Shown here one piece after another: positions 17,127-26,899 of a stretch of DNA of 64,000 nt. Location of the stretch: NCBI GenBank assembly GCA_026707405.1, contig JAPOWW010000010.1, positions 1-64,000 on the forward strand. The letters are read 5' to 3'. This DNA comes from Chloroflexota bacterium (GTDB taxonomy: Bacteria; Chloroflexota; UBA11872; VXNJ01). Under the pieces are notes generated by a model that was not told the DNA's origin, searched no databases, and saw only the letters and a list, made by a program, of their open reading frames with translations. The position numbers and the translations under genes are program-made. How positions within the stretch are numbered: the stretch's first letter is position 1; the number at the start of each line of letters is the position of its first letter.

Positions 17127-20100
17127 ATGACCACCATAAACCGGCCAAACAGAGACGCCCTCAATCAGGCTATAGACATCCTTCGCGACTCCATGCGGCC
17201 CTTTCTCATGCGCTGTCTCAAAAGCATCCGGGGGTCTACCCCTGAAGAAGCCATAAGAAGGTCCCTTCCCCCCAGCCAGGCCATTCAGTTCGCGCAGACC
17301 TTGAAAGACATCAGCTATGACGTACAAGCGGCGATAGACATCGCCCACTTCCCGCATCTCGTCGGCAAGAACTGGGAGGCGTTCAGGCGTCGATTCAACA
17401 ATGACCGGACCGTAGGAAACGAGCTGTGGCTAATCGTGAGCGCACGCAACCAAGTGGCGCATCCCGGCCACCAAGACCTCGACTCCGATTACACACTCGC
17501 GCGCCTGTTCGATATCGCCGAGGTTCTCCGCCGAATCAATGCCCCGGACCAGAAGCGCGAAGTTGACGCCATTAGAGACCGGTTGCGAACCGCTGCCGAG
17601 TCAAAGGCGGAACCAACCGAGTCGGTTGGCTTTGAATCGACTGAAACTCCCGAACCTGATCCCAAGCCGGCGAAACCGTCGGGCAATCTAAAACCTTGGC
17701 GAGAAGTAATCCGCCCCAGCACCGATGTCGCTCAGGGGACCTTTCAACAGGCCGAGTTCGCGGCAGACCTGCAACAAGTCTACGAGGGGCGCGCCGACGC
17801 TACCGAGTACGGCAACCCTGTCAATTTCTTCAACCAAACCTACATCACTCCCGGCATTCGAACGCTGCTTATAAACGCCCTGAAGCGTATCGCTGGTGCC
17901 GGTGGCGACCCCGTGATCCAGACCAAGACCGGATTCGGCGGCGGCAAGACCCATAGTCTCATCGCCCTTTACCACTTGGTCAACAGCCCAAACGAATTGA
18001 CGAATCCATCTCGCGAAGGTGACTCCAAGCGCACCAGTGACGAAGTCCGCAGCCTGCTTCAAGAGGCCGGACTGGCGCCCGACAACGGTCTTCACGCCAA
18101 GACCGCCGTGCTGGTCGGCACTTACCTCTCCCCAACCGACCACGACCAAACCGAAGAAACGGGCGATCCCCTTCACACCCTGTGGGGACGAATGGCCTAT
18201 CAGCTAGGCGGACAGCAAGCATACGAATTCGTCGGCGAAGCTGCCCGACAAGGGATTGCTCCCGGTGGCTCTCAGCTTGACCGGCTTTTCCAGCACGTAG
18301 GACCGTGCGTCATCCTTGTCGATGAGCTCGTTGCTTACGTCCGCAACGCCGGAGTAGCCAGGGACAACGTCTACACCTTCATTCAGGCACTCACTGAATC
18401 AGTCCGCCGTAGCGAGAACGCAATTCTGGTCGTCACGCTGCCGGAAAGCGAAGTGGAAGCTGGCGGCGAGGGCGGCGCGGAGGCCCTCGCTAGGCTCGAC
18501 CATCTGCTGGGCCGTATCGAAGCCGTTTGGGAACCATTGGAAGTCAACGAGGCGTTCGAGGTCGTGCGCCGCAGGCTATTCGGCAACGCTATCGACCACG
18601 AGGCACGCGACAGCACCTGCGAGTCTTTCGCCGCCATGTACAGCCGCTCCCGTAGTGACTACCCCCAGGGGGTAGGCGAACAGCGCTACTTGGAGCGGAT
18701 GAAGTCCTGCTACCCCATTCACCCGGAGATCTTCGACCGCCTCTACGCTGACTGGTCATCGATTCCCCAGTTTCAACGAACGCGCGGCGTCCTGCGGATG
18801 CTTGCCAACTGGATCAGCCGCTTGTACTTGGACCAGGACCCGGCGCCGCTGATCCTGCCAGGCTCATTGACCTTGAGCGATCCGGCACTGCGCAGCGAGT
18901 TCACCAACCTGCTAGGTGGGCAGTGGGCAGCTGTGTTCACCGAGGCCGACAGTGACGGCTCCCGGGTCGACAACATCGACAAGACGGTTCAGCGCTTCAG
19001 AGACATCGGCGGCGCGGCCCGAAGAATCGCACGGGCGGTTTTTCTGGGCAGCGCCCCCAGCGGTGCGCTCAGGGGCATCGACGACCGCCAGATCCATTTG
19101 GGAGTTACACAGCCCGGCCAGGGCGTCTCCGTCTACAACGAGGCCCTGGGCCGCATGAGCGGCAGTCTCTACTTCCTCTACTCAAACGACGGAAGGCACT
19201 ACTTTCACGCCGAGGAAAACCTGAACCGGATTGCCGTCGATCGCGCCGGAACGCTTAACCCCCAAGCAATAAACTCGCAGATCGTGAGCGTGCTTCGGGA
19301 CGAGGTGACTCAGACATACGGATACCGCTCGGATGTAATCGTCCTCGATGACTCGGTTGACGTGCCGGAAGCGGAACACGTTCGCCTGGTTATCCTGCGT
19401 CCCGATAGAGCTCTGCCAAGCCGGTCCAAGGAAACCGACCACGCTTCGCAAGAGGCGCTGCGCATTCTCAAGTATCGCGACGGCGCGCACCGCGTACGCC
19501 GGAACACTCTGCTTTTCTTGGCCGCGCGCGAAGACGACATTCGCGCGCTACGCAACCAGGTCAGCACATATCTGGCGTGGCATTCCATCGTCAATGGCGA
19601 AAGCCGGATCGTGAGCCTGAAGGGCGAACGTCTGCGTCAGGCTAGGACAAGCCTCAACAGGGCTGAGCGTGACGTGCATTCCGCACTCGTCAGGGCCTAT
19701 CGGCAGGCCATGGCCCCGGTTCAGGACGATCCGCGCGACGCCAACAACTATCGGATCGCCGTCTCCCAGGTTGACGGCCCGGACACCGGAGAGATAGTCG
19801 GAAACGCGTTCGACAAGTTCATCGCGGATGAGGCGCTCGTCGAGAAGATTTCCACTTCGGCTCTTTCCCAGCTACTCCTGCAGCACGTCTGGAGCAGCGA
19901 AGCTTACGAGGACCACATCGACATAGACACGCTCTGGAACCTTCTAACCAGCAACGTCTACATGCACCGGCTGCGCAATAAGAGCGTTCTGCAAACCTGC
20001 GTCGAGGAAGGGGTAAAGGACGGCGCATTTGGCTATGCGGAGAGCTACGCGGGGAATGAATATCAAAACCTGCGTTTCGGGGAGCCAATCGTGTACCAGC

Positions 20101-20492
20101 CCACACTCCTGGCCGAGCGAAGTCCCGGCCTGCTCGTGAATCCGGTTATGGCTGACTTGATAAAGCAGGAAGTCCAACCGCCTCCGGTGCCCGACCCGCC
20201 ACCCGTCAATGGAAATGGACCGTCACCGAAACCCAAGCCCCCACCGCCGAGGCCCCCCGGCCCCACCCGTATCGTCGCCACTAAGATCTTGCATGGCGAA
20301 ATGTCACTTGACGATATTGATCAGTTGCGCGACGAGATAGTTCGCAACTTGAGCGGCGACGGCGGCAAAGTGACGGTCGAGATCATCATTCGAGCGAGCA
20401 AGTCTGGCGGCTTCTCCGAAAGCATCACACGCTCCGTGCGAGAGAACAGCGAGCAACTCGACGTTGATCTGAAAACCTTCGACGACGCATAA
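17127..20492 (+). CDS. HEPN (Swt1-like) plus DUF499 AAA+ ATPase, defence-associated
   Basis: A 1121-residue protein. Residues 1-150 form a helical HEPN domain with the RNase motif R107-N108-x3-H112 (ARNQVAHPG), close to the Swt1-like type. The ATPase core begins about residue 195. The P-loop is [10 protein letters not shown], with Lys274-Thr275, and ILVDELVAY near residue 395 is the Walker B strand. This layout matches the DUF499 (COG1483) ATPases found in phage-defence islands beside DUF1156 methylases. A Pro-rich hinge (1015-1045) leads to a small C-terminal domain ([14 protein letters not shown]). It would couple ATP hydrolysis to control of the partner methylase or nuclease, and the HEPN part could cut RNA. 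It is first in a three-gene unit. Confidence 0.85.
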   Translation: MTTINRPNRDALNQAIDILRDSMRPFLMRCLKSIRGSTPEEAIRRSLPPSQAIQFAQTLKDISYDVQAAIDIAHFPHLVGKNWEAFRRRFNNDRTVGNELWLIVSARNQVAHPGHQDLDSDYTLARLFDIAEVLRRINAPDQKREVDAIRDRLRTAAESKAEPTESVGFESTETPEPDPKPAKPSGNLKPWREVIRPSTDVAQGTFQQAEFAADLQQVYEGRADATEYGNPVNFFNQTYITPGIRTLLINALKRIAGAGGDPVIQTKTGFGGGKTHSLIALYHLVNSPNELTNPSREGDSKRTSDEVRSLLQEAGLAPDNGLHAKTAVLVGTYLSPTDHDQTEETGDPLHTLWGRMAYQLGGQQAYEFVGEAARQGIAPGGSQLDRLFQHVGPCVILVDELVAYVRNAGVARDNVYTFIQALTESVRRSENAILVVTLPESEVEAGGEGGAEALARLDHLLGRIEAVWEPLEVNEAFEVVRRRLFGNAIDHEARDSTCESFAAMYSRSRSDYPQGVGEQRYLERMKSCYPIHPEIFDRLYADWSSIPQFQRTRGVLRMLANWISRLYLDQDPAPLILPGSLTLSDPALRSEFTNLLGGQWAAVFTEADSDGSRVDNIDKTVQRFRDIGGAARRIARAVFLGSAPSGALRGIDDRQIHLGVTQPGQGVSVYNEALGRMSGSLYFLYSNDGRHYFHAEENLNRIAVDRAGTLNPQAINSQIVSVLRDEVTQTYGYRSDVIVLDDSVDVPEAEHVRLVILRPDRALPSRSKETDHASQEALRILKYRDGAHRVRRNTLLFLAAREDDIRALRNQVSTYLAWHSIVNGESRIVSLKGERLRQARTSLNRAERDVHSALVRAYRQAMAPVQDDPRDANNYRIAVSQVDGPDTGEIVGNAFDKFIADEALVEKISTSALSQLLLQHVWSSEAYEDHIDIDTLWNLLTSNVYMHRLRNKSVLQTCVEEGVKDGAFGYAESYAGNEYQNLRFGEPIVYQPTLLAERSPGLLVNPVMADLIKQEVQPPPVPDPPPVNGNGPSPKPKPPPPRPPGPTRIVATKILHGEMSLDDIDQLRDEIVRNLSGDGGKVTVEIIIRASKSGGFSESITRSVRENSEQLDVDLKTFDDA

Positions 20493-20502
20493 GGGCGATG
20501 CC

Positions 20503-23310
20503 ATGACGCCCTACCGCCGCAAGCTGATCGAGGTCGACCTGCCGCTCGACGCGATCAATGCCGAGTCGGCTAGGGAGAAAAGTGGCGCCAAACCTGGACA
20601 TCCCGCCACTCTCCACCCGTGGTGGGCGCGGCGGCCGCTCGCAGCCTGTCGCGCCGTGATCTTCGCAAGCCTCGTCGACGATCCATCATCCTGCCCCGAG
20701 GAATTCCCGACGGAAGAGGCACAGCGCGTCGAGCGTGATCGGCTCCATGGAATCATTACGCGGTTAGTCAGGTGGGAAAGCACTGACGAGAGCCGACCCG
20801 AAGCGAGGCATCTCCTGGCCCAAGCGCGCTATGAGATAGCGCGTTCTGTCGCCCGCGCGCGCGGCGAGACCGCCCCGACCGATCCGGCAGACGTGCTGCG
20901 CTACCTCCGCGACGAGGCCAAGCCGATCTACGATCCGTTCTGCGGCGGTGGCTCAATCCCGCTCGAAGCCCAGCGGCTGGGCCTGCGGGCCATGGGATCG
21001 GACCTTAACCCCGTCGCCGTCCTTATCACCAAGGCCCTGATCGAACTTCCCCCCAAATTCAGAGACCAGCCTCCCGTGAACCCTGAGGCCAACCGAGCCG
21101 GGATGACTGTTGGCAAAGGCCGCAAGCAACGGCACGTCCCTTGGCGCGGCACGGCGGGACTGGCAAACGACATCCGCTACTACGGGCGCTGGATGCGCGA
21201 CGAGGCTTTCCGGCGCATCGGCCATCTGTATCCCAAAGCCAAACTGCCGGACGGCTCGGAGGCCACAGTCATCGCCTGGCTCTGGGCACGCACTATTCCC
21301 TGCCCCAACCCGGCCTGCGGCGTTCGAATGCCCCTTATGAAGACCTTTCAGCTTTCCAAGAAGAAGGGAAACGAGCACTGGACGCGGCCCGTTGTTGACC
21401 GTGATTCGAACACAATCTCATTCGTCGTTCAGGACAATAACGGCGGCGTGCCAAAGGGCGGCACCGTGAGCAAAAAGGGCGCAATCTGCATTGCCTGCAA
21501 CAGTGCCGTAAAGCTGGACTACGTACGTAAGCAGGCCAAAGCCGGAAACATGGGCGAGCAGATGACCGCCATAGTAGCTGAGGGCGACCGGCGACGGCTG
21601 TTCTTTCCACCCACCGATGAACACATCCGAGTTGCTCTCCATGCAACTCCGACCTGGCGTCCTAGCGGAAGTCTGCCGGATCAAGCGCGCAGCATTAGTG
21701 TGCAGATTTACGGGTTCACAGACTGGTCGCATCTTTTTACCGAACGTCAGCTAACCGCGCTAACCACGTTCAGCGACTTGCTTTCAGAAGTTCATAACGA
21801 AGTAGAACAACTCGAGGAAACGAACGATCGCTACTCGAACGCCATCAATATGTACCTTGCTCTAACTATCAGCGGAATTGCCAATGGAGGGAGCAACTTC
21901 ACGAGATGGTTAAACGATCTACTTGCTATCGCCCGAGTTTTCTCGCGTCAAGGAATTCCAATGATTTGGGATTTCGCCGAGGCCAATCCCTTTTCGACGT
22001 CAACTCAGAACTGGATGGCTCAGGTCGATTGGGTCGCCAGCGTTCTCGAGCGCGTGCCAGGCGATGCGAACGACGGGAAAGTCTATCAGGCAGACGCGGC
22101 TACTATGATCCGCGCCAAGAGGGGGCCTGTTATCGTCACCGATCCTCCCTACTATGACAACATCCACTATGCCGACTCCTCCGACTTTTTCTATGTGTGG
22201 CTGCGTCCGCTGCTCCGCGACAGTTTCCCCGAGCTCTTTGCTAGCATCCTCGCGCCGAAAAATGAAGAGATTGTTGCCAACCGGTTTCGTTTCAAGAATC
22301 ACCGCGAACGATTTGAAATCCTGCTAAGCCGGGCGCTTAAGCTGATACGGGAACGATGCTCGGACGAATTTCCCTCCTCCGTCTTTTACGCATACAAGCA
22401 ACATCAGGAAAAACGCGAAGGGCGGACATCCACGGGTTGGGAGTCCATGCTGAACGCCATGGTCACGGCAGGCTTTCAGATCGTCGGCACTTGGCCGGTG
22501 CGAACTGAACGCTCTGCGCGCTCGAACGCTTTGCAAACCAACGCGCTAGCATCGTCGGTCGTGCTGGTATGCCGCCCGCGTTCAAACGACGCGCCTGCCG
22601 CGACCCGGCGGCAGTTCCTGGAAGAACTTGGAAGAGAACTCCCCGATGCGCTGGATCGGCTCACCCACGATGGACACATCGCGCCAGTGGACCTTGCGCA
22701 GGCCGCTATCGGGCCAGGCATGCAAATCTACTCCCGCTACGGGCACGTGGAGACGATCAGCGGCGAACAGGTGACCGTGCGCGAGGCGCTGGCCGCGATC
22801 AACCAGGCTATCGCCGAATACTACGAACGGCAGGAGGGCGAACTGGATGCCGCGAGTCGATTCTGCTTCGACTGGCTCCAGGAGCACGGCTTCAGCCAAG
22901 GCAAGTTCGGCGACGCCGAAGTGCTGTCACAGGCAAAGAACGTCGCGGTAAGCGATTTGGCTTCCAACCGGCTGCTGACTGCCGCAGGCGGCGTAGTGCG
23001 ACTGCTTCCGCTCGACGAGTACAGTTCCGACCGCCCCATGCGCCTGGAAGAGATGACAGCTTGGGAGGGCTGCTTCCGCATGGCTTGGCATATGAACCGC
23101 GAGTACGGCGGTGGAACTGTGGGCGCGGCCGACGTCGCCCGGCGCATGGGCGGGGCTGCCGAGCGCGTCGAGCGTCTAGCCCGCATCCTCTACAACCACT
23201 ACGACCGCAAGGGAGATTCTGCAAACGCGGTCATCTTCAACAACCTCGTAACCTCATGGCAAGATATCGTCCGGCAGGCGCAAGAGCCGCCCCCGGATCG
23301 GCTGTTCTAG
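20503..23310 (+). CDS. DUF1156 DNA methyltransferase with Zn ribbon
   Basis: A 935-residue protein. The N-terminus is the DUF1156 segment (EVDLPLDAINAESAREK, then HPWWARRPLAACRAVIFASL). The SAM-binding motif YDPFCGGGSIPLEAQRLG is at about 143-160 and the catalytic motif DPPYYDNIHYADSSDFF at about 545, which fits an N6-adenine or N4-cytosine methyltransferase. A split zinc ribbon (CPNPACG near 267 and CIACN near 330) lies between them. This matches COG1743 proteins paired with DUF499 ATPases. It starts 10 bases after the ATPase gene with AAGGGCG upstream. The stretch 21700-22000 is more AT-rich than its neighbours, which hints at transfer. Confidence 0.9.
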   Translation: MTPYRRKLIEVDLPLDAINAESAREKSGAKPGHPATLHPWWARRPLAACRAVIFASLVDDPSSCPEEFPTEEAQRVERDRLHGIITRLVRWESTDESRPEARHLLAQARYEIARSVARARGETAPTDPADVLRYLRDEAKPIYDPFCGGGSIPLEAQRLGLRAMGSDLNPVAVLITKALIELPPKFRDQPPVNPEANRAGMTVGKGRKQRHVPWRGTAGLANDIRYYGRWMRDEAFRRIGHLYPKAKLPDGSEATVIAWLWARTIPCPNPACGVRMPLMKTFQLSKKKGNEHWTRPVVDRDSNTISFVVQDNNGGVPKGGTVSKKGAICIACNSAVKLDYVRKQAKAGNMGEQMTAIVAEGDRRRLFFPPTDEHIRVALHATPTWRPSGSLPDQARSISVQIYGFTDWSHLFTERQLTALTTFSDLLSEVHNEVEQLEETNDRYSNAINMYLALTISGIANGGSNFTRWLNDLLAIARVFSRQGIPMIWDFAEANPFSTSTQNWMAQVDWVASVLERVPGDANDGKVYQADAATMIRAKRGPVIVTDPPYYDNIHYADSSDFFYVWLRPLLRDSFPELFASILAPKNEEIVANRFRFKNHRERFEILLSRALKLIRERCSDEFPSSVFYAYKQHQEKREGRTSTGWESMLNAMVTAGFQIVGTWPVRTERSARSNALQTNALASSVVLVCRPRSNDAPAATRRQFLEELGRELPDALDRLTHDGHIAPVDLAQAAIGPGMQIYSRYGHVETISGEQVTVREALAAINQAIAEYYERQEGELDAASRFCFDWLQEHGFSQGKFGDAEVLSQAKNVAVSDLASNRLLTAAGGVVRLLPLDEYSSDRPMRLEEMTAWEGCFRMAWHMNREYGGGTVGAADVARRMGGAAERVERLARILYNHYDRKGDSANAVIFNNLVTSWQDIVRQAQEPPPDRLF

Positions 23311-23315
23311 GCGGC

Positions 23316-23696
23316 ATGAGCCGGGCCGAGCAAGGCGGAACGACGCCCTTCGGGCTGAAATACCGCCTTGAGAAGGAAGTCCACCCGTTCAATCGCGACC
23401 AGGTCGCCAAATTGCCCAAGGATCGCACCGGCGTGTACGCGCTCTGGCTGCCCAACGAGATCGAGGACGCTTACGACTGCCTCTACGTCGGCATCTCCAC
23501 CACGTGTATACGCAGACGCCTCTTACAGCACATCACTAACGAGACTAATCCCAAGCTGCGGCGTCAGTTGCGCATGTTCCGCGACATCGTCCGATACTCC
23601 GTCGCCTTCACCGAAGGCCATCAAGAGACGCTTGCTCTGGAAACCGCCGTGATCCGGGACTGGCAACCCGAAACCAACCGCGCCAAGCTAGGGTAG
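23316..23696 (+). CDS. GIY-YIG nuclease domain protein
   Basis: A 126-residue single-domain protein starting at the ATG at 23316, five bases after the methylase stop. GVY (39-41) and LYVG (56-59) form the two signature strands. Arg66-Arg68 and His72 lie on the following helix (IRRRLLQHI), and Glu109 in LALETAVIRDWQPETNR is the expected metal-binding glutamate, with Asn121 after it. All core residues are present, so it should be active. The tight spacing puts it in one operon with the DUF499 ATPase and DUF1156 methylase. It is the likely DNA-cutting part, with cleavage possibly blocked by methylation of the host. It ends just before repeats at 23729-23806. Confidence 0.85.
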   Translation: MSRAEQGGTTPFGLKYRLEKEVHPFNRDQVAKLPKDRTGVYALWLPNEIEDAYDCLYVGISTTCIRRRLLQHITNETNPKLRRQLRMFRDIVRYSVAFTEGHQETLALETAVIRDWQPETNRAKLG

Positions 23697-23728
23697 TCGT
23701 CGGACTGACACGTCGGCGCTCATCCGTC

Positions 23729-23806
23729 ATTCCCGTGAAAACGGGAATCCATCCCCTTCCGAGAAGAACCCCCTCTCCCTCGATGGGAGAGGGCAGGGGT
23801 GAGGGT
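23729..23806. repeat. CGTCATTCCC hairpin plus CCCTCTCCC hairpin pair
   Basis: A CATTCCCGTGAAAACGGGAA stem-loop is followed by the CCCTCTCCC...GGGAGAGGG hairpin with its GGGTGAGGG tail. It lies between the convergent nuclease and hydantoinase genes and may end transcription from both sides. Confidence 0.65.
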
Positions 23807-23843
23807 GAAACCTCAAATCACGAACCGCGGGAGCACACCAAAC

Positions 23844-25655
23844 CTACCCCCTCAACCTCCCAGTCGCCCCCCAATCAACCCTCGACGCGCCGTTTTCGCT
23901 ATCGATAGCCACCCCGTAGCTCGCCAGCGCCTGGTTGTCCGAGACATACCCTTCCGCAACGTCCTCCAGCACCGACTCCGGTTCCCGCTCGGCGGGCGGA
24001 CCGTACCCGCCGCCGCCCGGACTGCACAGCATCACCTGGTCTCCCGCCTTCAGCTTGATGTTCGCGACCCGCGAGTTGCTCGCCGTTCCGTACGCTTCCC
24101 GAAACGTCACAAAATCCTCCGAGCCCGCCTTCTTCACGAGCAGCCTCGACGTATCCGCGCCCCCTCCTCCGAACAGTCCCCAAGGCTTGCTCGTCATCCG
24201 GTCGTAGAGCGCCGAGACCGTAATCTCCGGAGCGCGGACTTCCAGAACGCGTTCCGACCCAAGCCCGCCTCGATGCTTGCCCGGACCTCCCGAATCTGTC
24301 CGCAGCCGGTATGACCATTCCACGAACGGATAGCGCGTCTCGAATATCTCCACCGGCGTAGTCATGCAGTTGCCGTTTGGAATGCACAAGTTGTCGTTTC
24401 CGTCCGCACCCGGTTGGCCTCCCCATCCGACCCCGTCGAAGTGGTAGTGCACGTAATACCGCCCGGTATCGGGATGCGTGCCACCGAACAGGAAGTTGCA
24501 AGCAGTCCCTCCTGTAGACGCAGCCACTAGATCGGGAACGGCCTTCGACAGCGCGCCAAGCACTATCGACCACAGCCGCGGATGCGTCTCGGTGTTGCCG
24601 CCCACCGACGGCGCCGGCTCTCCCACGTTCGTCACACTTCCCGGCGGGGCCACTACCGTTATCGGCCGATACGCCCCCTCGTTGTGAGGAACGTCGTTGT
24701 CCACAATCTGAAAGATCGCGTTGTAGACCGACGACGCCGTCACGCCGTACGTGCAGTTGACCACGTGCGGCCCCTGCGGATCGCTGCCCGTGAAGTCCAC
24801 CAGCAGGCCGCCGTCTTCGACCACCACAGTCACCCGTATCCAGTCGCGCTCGGGCGGGTCGCGCGAGTCCTCCATGAAGTCCTCGAACGTGTACTCGCCG
24901 TTGGGAATCGCCCTCAGCTCGCGGCGCATCCACCGCTCGGCGTAGTCCATCAGTTCGTCGCTGATCTCTGTGACTCGCTCCACGCCGTGCTCGTCCAGCA
25001 ACTCATGGACCCGCTGCTCAGCGACGTTCAGGGAAGCCATCATCGCGTGCAGATCGCCCCACGAATATCGCGGCGCGCGATGGTTCGCCATGATGACCCG
25101 CCACACGTCCTGGTTGTATTCGCCCTCGCGCATCAACCAGACCGGCGGAAGCCGTAGGCCCTCCTGGTATACCTCCGTCGCCGTCGCCGCGAATCCGCCC
25201 ACTGCCATGCCGCCTATCTCGACCATGTGAGCGATATTCGCAACGTATGCGAACAGCTCGCCATCGTAGTACACCGGCTTGATGACCACGTGCTCGGGAA
25301 TATGCGCTCCCCCGCGATACGGGTCGTTGTGAATCACCACGTCGCCCGGCCGCAGGTTCTCCCCACCGACCTCCGCTATCAGCCACTTGACCACGAACCT
25401 GATCGCCCCGACCTGCGCGGGGCAAAACTCCGACTGGGACATCATCCGTCCGTGCCGGTCGAACAGAACGCAAGAGAAGTCCAGGCTCTCGCTGAATATC
25501 GGCGAGTAAGAGGCCCGCATCATCGTCGTGCCCATCTCCCGGCAAATGCCCACCAGCCGGTTATAGATCACCGTCATCGCGACGGGATCGAGCGCGTCCT
25601 TAGGACGATCGGAGCTAGCTGTGTCTTCCATCGAAGTCGGTAATGAGTCAGTCAT
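23844..25655 (-). CDS. hydantoinase B/oxoprolinase family protein, without a HyuA partner nearby
   Basis: A 603-residue protein of the HyuB family, half of the ATP-dependent hydantoinases, 5-oxoprolinases and acetone carboxylases. Diagnostic stretches are DPVAMTVIYNRLVGICREMGTTMMRASYSPIFSESLDFS (read in parts), DVVIHNDPYRGGAHIPEHVVI, VDFTGSDPQGPHVVNCTYG, NVGEPAPSVGGNTETHPR and GGPGKHRGGLGSERV. It is full length. The usual HyuA subunit is not adjacent: the nearest upstream gene is a divergent methyltransferase. Either HyuA is encoded elsewhere or this copy is an orphan. The start at 25655 could also be 25631. Confidence 0.9.
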   Translation of the reverse strand: MTDSLPTSMEDTASSDRPKDALDPVAMTVIYNRLVGICREMGTTMMRASYSPIFSESLDFSCVLFDRHGRMMSQSEFCPAQVGAIRFVVKWLIAEVGGENLRPGDVVIHNDPYRGGAHIPEHVVIKPVYYDGELFAYVANIAHMVEIGGMAVGGFAATATEVYQEGLRLPPVWLMREGEYNQDVWRVIMANHRAPRYSWGDLHAMMASLNVAEQRVHELLDEHGVERVTEISDELMDYAERWMRRELRAIPNGEYTFEDFMEDSRDPPERDWIRVTVVVEDGGLLVDFTGSDPQGPHVVNCTYGVTASSVYNAIFQIVDNDVPHNEGAYRPITVVAPPGSVTNVGEPAPSVGGNTETHPRLWSIVLGALSKAVPDLVAASTGGTACNFLFGGTHPDTGRYYVHYHFDGVGWGGQPGADGNDNLCIPNGNCMTTPVEIFETRYPFVEWSYRLRTDSGGPGKHRGGLGSERVLEVRAPEITVSALYDRMTSKPWGLFGGGGADTSRLLVKKAGSEDFVTFREAYGTASNSRVANIKLKAGDQVMLCSPGGGGYGPPAEREPESVLEDVAEGYVSDNQALASYGVAIDSENGASRVDWGATGRLRG

Positions 25656-25708
25656 CGATTAGTCCGTCGTTCCGCCCGCCCTGTGCCCAGCTCGTGCTTC
25701 TTCCCGTG

Positions 25709-25841
25709 CATCCTGAGCCTGTCGAAGGACCGGCCCGTACTCCGACACGGGGACGGAATCCAGCATCCATCCCCCCTCCCTTGACGGGAGAGGGTTAGGG
25801 TGAGGGTGAAATAGTCCACGCATCCTGAACCCGTCGAAGGA
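25709..25841. repeat. repeat cluster between divergent genes
   Basis: The 320-bp gap 25656-25975 holds CATCCTGAGCCTGTCGAAGG at 25709-25729, a GACGGAATCCAG remnant, the CCCTCCC...GGGAGAGGGTTAGGG hairpin at 25772-25808 and a second CATCCTGAACCCGTCGAAGG at 25820-25840. The last 130 bp before the ATG at 25976 are unique and probably carry the promoter, though none was clear. Confidence 0.65.
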
Positions 25842-25975
25842 TAGAAGGGATCGCTACTAGCGGGAAGAAGCATCCACCGAAGATCCAAGCCGCCCATAGA
25901 ATACCCAGTCACGCCGATTACTTCCGGCGCGCGGTCTCGCCTACCCGCTATCCTGATTCCCGGCAGGCATTCACG

Positions 25976-26899
25976 ATGAACACGAATCAGAATTACGACC
26001 CCGACTACATAAGCGCCTTCTTCGACGACTACGCCGAACGCGAATGGGAACGGTTCGAGCGGGGCGGGGCGAGCCGTGTCAACTTCCTGGTGCATCGCCA
26101 TCACCTCCAGCGTTTCGTCAAATCCGGTGATCACGTGCTCGAGGCCGGCGCCGGCCCCGGACGGTTCACCATCGAGCTTGCCCGAATCGGCGCGAAGGTC
26201 ACGGTGGTCGACATATCGCCGGTGCAGATCAAGCTAAACCGGCAAAAAGTGGGCAAGGCGGGATGCGAGTCCAGCGTCACCGGCCGTCATGTCGCCGACA
26301 TCGTCGACCTGAGTCGGTTCCCCGACGCCCGCTTCGACGTGACGGTCTGCTACGGCGGCGGTCTGAGCTACGCGATGGACCGAGCCGCCGACGCGCTCGC
26401 CGAGCTGGTCCGCGTCACAAAACCCGGCGGCTACATACTCGTTAGCGTTATGTCTCTGGTCGGCAGCGCCGGAGCGCTGCTCTCGACCTTTCCCGACCTG
26501 ATCGAAAAATTCGGACGCGATTCGCTCGACAGAGAGATTGCGACCGGAGATTTGTTCGGGCCAACTTCGCGCGGCCACAGGTGTCACATGTATCGCTGGA
26601 GCGAGCTGGAGGCTTTGCTGAAGACGCAAGACTTCGAAATCGTCGGCAAGTCCGCCTCCAATTTTCTGGTCATAAACAACGAAGACGCCGTGACCGCGTT
26701 CGAGCACGACCCCGAGCTGTACGAGTGGTTCCTGCGCTGGGAGATTGAATACTGTCAGGAACCCGGCGCCATCGACGGCGGCACCCACATGATCGCCATC
26801 GTCAGGCGCGGCAACTCAGAACGGAATTGCCCCCACCGACCAGGGCGCTCATTCCTCTCCGACGGTCTCGGCGAACCGCCGCCTACTCAGCCGGAATAA
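25976..26899 (+). CDS. class I SAM-dependent methyltransferase
   Basis: A 307-residue small-molecule methyltransferase. The SAM motif VLEAGAGPGRFTIELARIG is at about residues 52-70, the acidic end of strand two is VVDIS, and DVTVCYGGGLSYAMD is the motif IV region. The post-motif KPGGYILVSVMSLVG is typical. It is a close paralog of the protein at 29939: the N-terminal NYDP, the CYGGGLSY and the C-terminal FLRWEIEYCQEPGAIDGGTHMIA all correspond. The last 30 residues (Pro/Arg-rich) have no counterpart and overlap the convergent CocE gene by 17 bp, so the ancestral end may have been extended. The substrate is unknown. Confidence 0.85.
   Translation: MNTNQNYDPDYISAFFDDYAEREWERFERGGASRVNFLVHRHHLQRFVKSGDHVLEAGAGPGRFTIELARIGAKVTVVDISPVQIKLNRQKVGKAGCESSVTGRHVADIVDLSRFPDARFDVTVCYGGGLSYAMDRAADALAELVRVTKPGGYILVSVMSLVGSAGALLSTFPDLIEKFGRDSLDREIATGDLFGPTSRGHRCHMYRWSELEALLKTQDFEIVGKSASNFLVINNEDAVTAFEHDPELYEWFLRWEIEYCQEPGAIDGGTHMIAIVRRGNSERNCPHRPGRSFLSDGLGEPPPTQPE

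Noticed and set aside
23899-24933. Minus-strand frame of 344 codons overlapping the hydantoinase-B gene in another frame
   Set aside because: Arg/Gly-rich composition without motifs; the main frame is a full HyuB protein.
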